Both the position numbers and the translations under genes were made by a program. Below the pieces are notes generated by a model that was not told where the DNA came from, did not search any database, and worked only from the letters and a program-made list of their open reading frames with translations. Of a stretch of 64,000 nt of DNA, positions 62,903 to 64,000 are shown one piece after another. The stretch is from Sphaerolaimus hirsutus (taxonomy: Eukaryota > Nematoda > Chromadorea > Monhysterida > Sphaerolaimidae), in assembly GCA_964036195.1 (NCBI GenBank), contig OZ038458.1, positions 21,217,832 to 21,281,831 on the forward strand. The letters run 5' to 3'. The first letter of the stretch is position 1. The number at the start of each line of letters is the position of its first letter.

Positions 62903-64000
62903 GCCCAGTGAACTTACTGGACGCGTTCATGTGGTGGGCGGCCGCGGATGTGCGGTTGGCGACCCTAGGGTTGTGAGCTGGCTGGCGATGCCCAGCGTGG
63001 ATATTCATGTCTGCGGAGGCACGTGCCGTGACTTTGCCGCTCCGATTTTGTGAAAATGCGCCCCAGGGGATAAAGTGCACACCTGGGGCTGGCTTCGGCT
63101 GCACGGCGTTCAACGGCACCGGGGCCTGGAGTTTCACCTGGGCGACAACGCTCTCCATCGTGCGCCGCTGGCTGGGGGAGCGGTTCTGTGTGGGGGAAGT
63201 TCGGTAGTCGGAAATATTCGCCGCTTGACTATGGCAAACTGAACTGACCTGGTTCGTGTTTGGATGTTTGGCGCTGGGCACTCTGGATGGTGGGCTGAGC
63301 AGCCGGTGGCGCCTGCCATCAGTTCTGCTGACGCGCAAGTTGTCCATATCGCCGCGGCCCATATTTTTGCTCGTGTTCGTGTCTGTGGGGGGAGTTTTTA
63401 TTTTTATTTTTATATCGTTGGCAGGTGTGAGCGCACTCATTGGTACTCTCCGGAGAGAGTCCCCCGTATCAATAATTGCCACCGATTTGTCAACCCCGAC
63501 TACATCGTATCGACCAGTGCGCAGGGGTTGCAATTTTCGGTCCACTGAAAAACCCCACTTTGTTTCTAGGTAGGTTGTATCACCTATTTTTGTGGGTGTC
63601 CCCGTTTTCAAGTCATAGGTACGCTTGTACCGATCTTGAGCATTTTTCAGGTGCATTTTGGCTTGCTGCCATAATTGTTGCAAGTGCCCAGGGCGAGCTG
63701 CCGCTGCTGGCACTCTTGTAGCCAGCGCTTTCAATGTTTTCTGCAGTTGCGTGTTACTGCTGGGGGGGTCGTGGTCTGTGTTGTCTACTTTTTGGGGCCC
63801 ATCCGCTTTATCTTTGGTGATTGGTGGCATGCATCCAAAAAGTAGCTCAAATGGTGCATGTGCAACGTCTCGATTGTATGCTACGTTCATTCGTAATGCT
63901 ACTTTGGGTAACGCTGCGGGCCAGTCCTTGGAATTTGTATTTCTCTGCGCCCATTGTCGCGTTAGCTGTTCGACGCTGCGAATTGCCCTTTCCGCCAGTC
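62784..64000 (-). CDS. Integrase C-terminal part of a second Ty3/gypsy-like element
   Basis: The frame is open from the window edge (64000) down to the stop at 62784-62786. The first residues (LAERAIRSVEQLTRQW) contain the glutamate of the integrase catalytic core. They are followed by DWPAALPKVALRMNVAYN and APFELLFG, typical of the end of the core. Then come a basic KNAQDRYKRTYD helix, a TYLETKWG strand and a chromo-less C-terminal region with VGVDKSVAIIDTG. The last 200 residues are polar and proline-rich and unrecognised. The rest of pol lies outside the window. It differs from the element at 7713. Confidence 0.85.
   Translation of the reverse strand, partial: LAERAIRSVEQLTRQWAQRNTNSKDWPAALPKVALRMNVAYNRDVAHAPFELLFGCMPPITKDKADGPQKVDNTDHDPPSSNTQLQKTLKALATRVPAAAARPGHLQQLWQQAKMHLKNAQDRYKRTYDLKTGTPTKIGDTTYLETKWGFSVDRKLQPLRTGRYDVVGVDKSVAIIDTGDSLRRVPMSALTPANDIKIKIKTPPTDTNTSKNMGRGDMDNLRVSRTDGRRHRLLSPPSRVPSAKHPNTNQVSSVCHSQAANISDYRTSPTQNRSPSQRRTMESVVAQVKLQAPVPLNAVQPKPAPGVHFIPWGAFSQNRSGKVTARASADMNIHAGHRQPAHNPRVANRTSAAAHHMNASSKFTGHDFLEQYLRADTRRHVRRHPTRATPTAYPPARSPGPAVW

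Overview
The window is repeat-saturated nuclear DNA of an animal, probably an aquatic invertebrate. The evidence is short GT-AG introns, a secreted multidomain protein gene and two eIF3h-like exons. I cannot name the lineage. Almost all remaining DNA is transposable elements, many nested in one another. I see no tRNA, rRNA or CRISPR locus.

The dominant object is a 17.6-kb Ty3/gypsy-type LTR retrotransposon at 7713-25272. Its LTRs are both 1676 bp, I saw no difference between them, and it is flanked by a GTAC duplication. Its layout is unusual. One long reading frame (open 9417-16103) runs Gag, then a membrane-anchored cysteine-rich Env-like glycoprotein, then protease and reverse transcriptase (RT). 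RT-RNase H-integrase continues in 16063-18822 but is broken by a frameshift at a T run and by an in-frame TGA. A separate intact 1318-codon ORF (19049-23005) before the 3' LTR encodes an SF1 helicase with Upf1-like motifs. The first frame has no early ATG, and well-placed splice signals suggest spliced RNAs for the glycoprotein and the helicase. This gag-env-pol-helicase order is the best candidate for an undescribed system.

The retrotransposon sits in the right arm of a palindromic DNA element (7328-25346; 8-bp duplication CCGGCGAC). A paralogous copy of that site without the insertion is visible at 27453-27460. Around it lie many non-autonomous DNA transposons of two structural kinds. hAT-like elements have exact or near-exact 8-bp duplications and arrays of short motifs near their ends. 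MITEs with CCGTATTTCC-like ends insert at TA and carry poly-C/poly-G blocks; several have empty sites elsewhere in the window.

A host gene can be assembled by hand from 30860 to 46021 (+): eight exons, all splice phases compatible, 403 codons. It encodes a signal peptide, a C-type-lectin-like region, a PAN/apple-like region and two sushi-like modules. Its last intron is about 12.3 kb of transposons. On the minus strand, 2397-2450 and 3364-3542 look like exons of translation factor subunit eIF3h, one abutting a transposon end.

The right end (60.9-64.0 kb) holds the 3' part of a second Ty3/gypsy-like element on the minus strand: the integrase C-terminus entering from beyond the window, two further small ORFs, a G-rich polypurine tract and a candidate 3' LTR.
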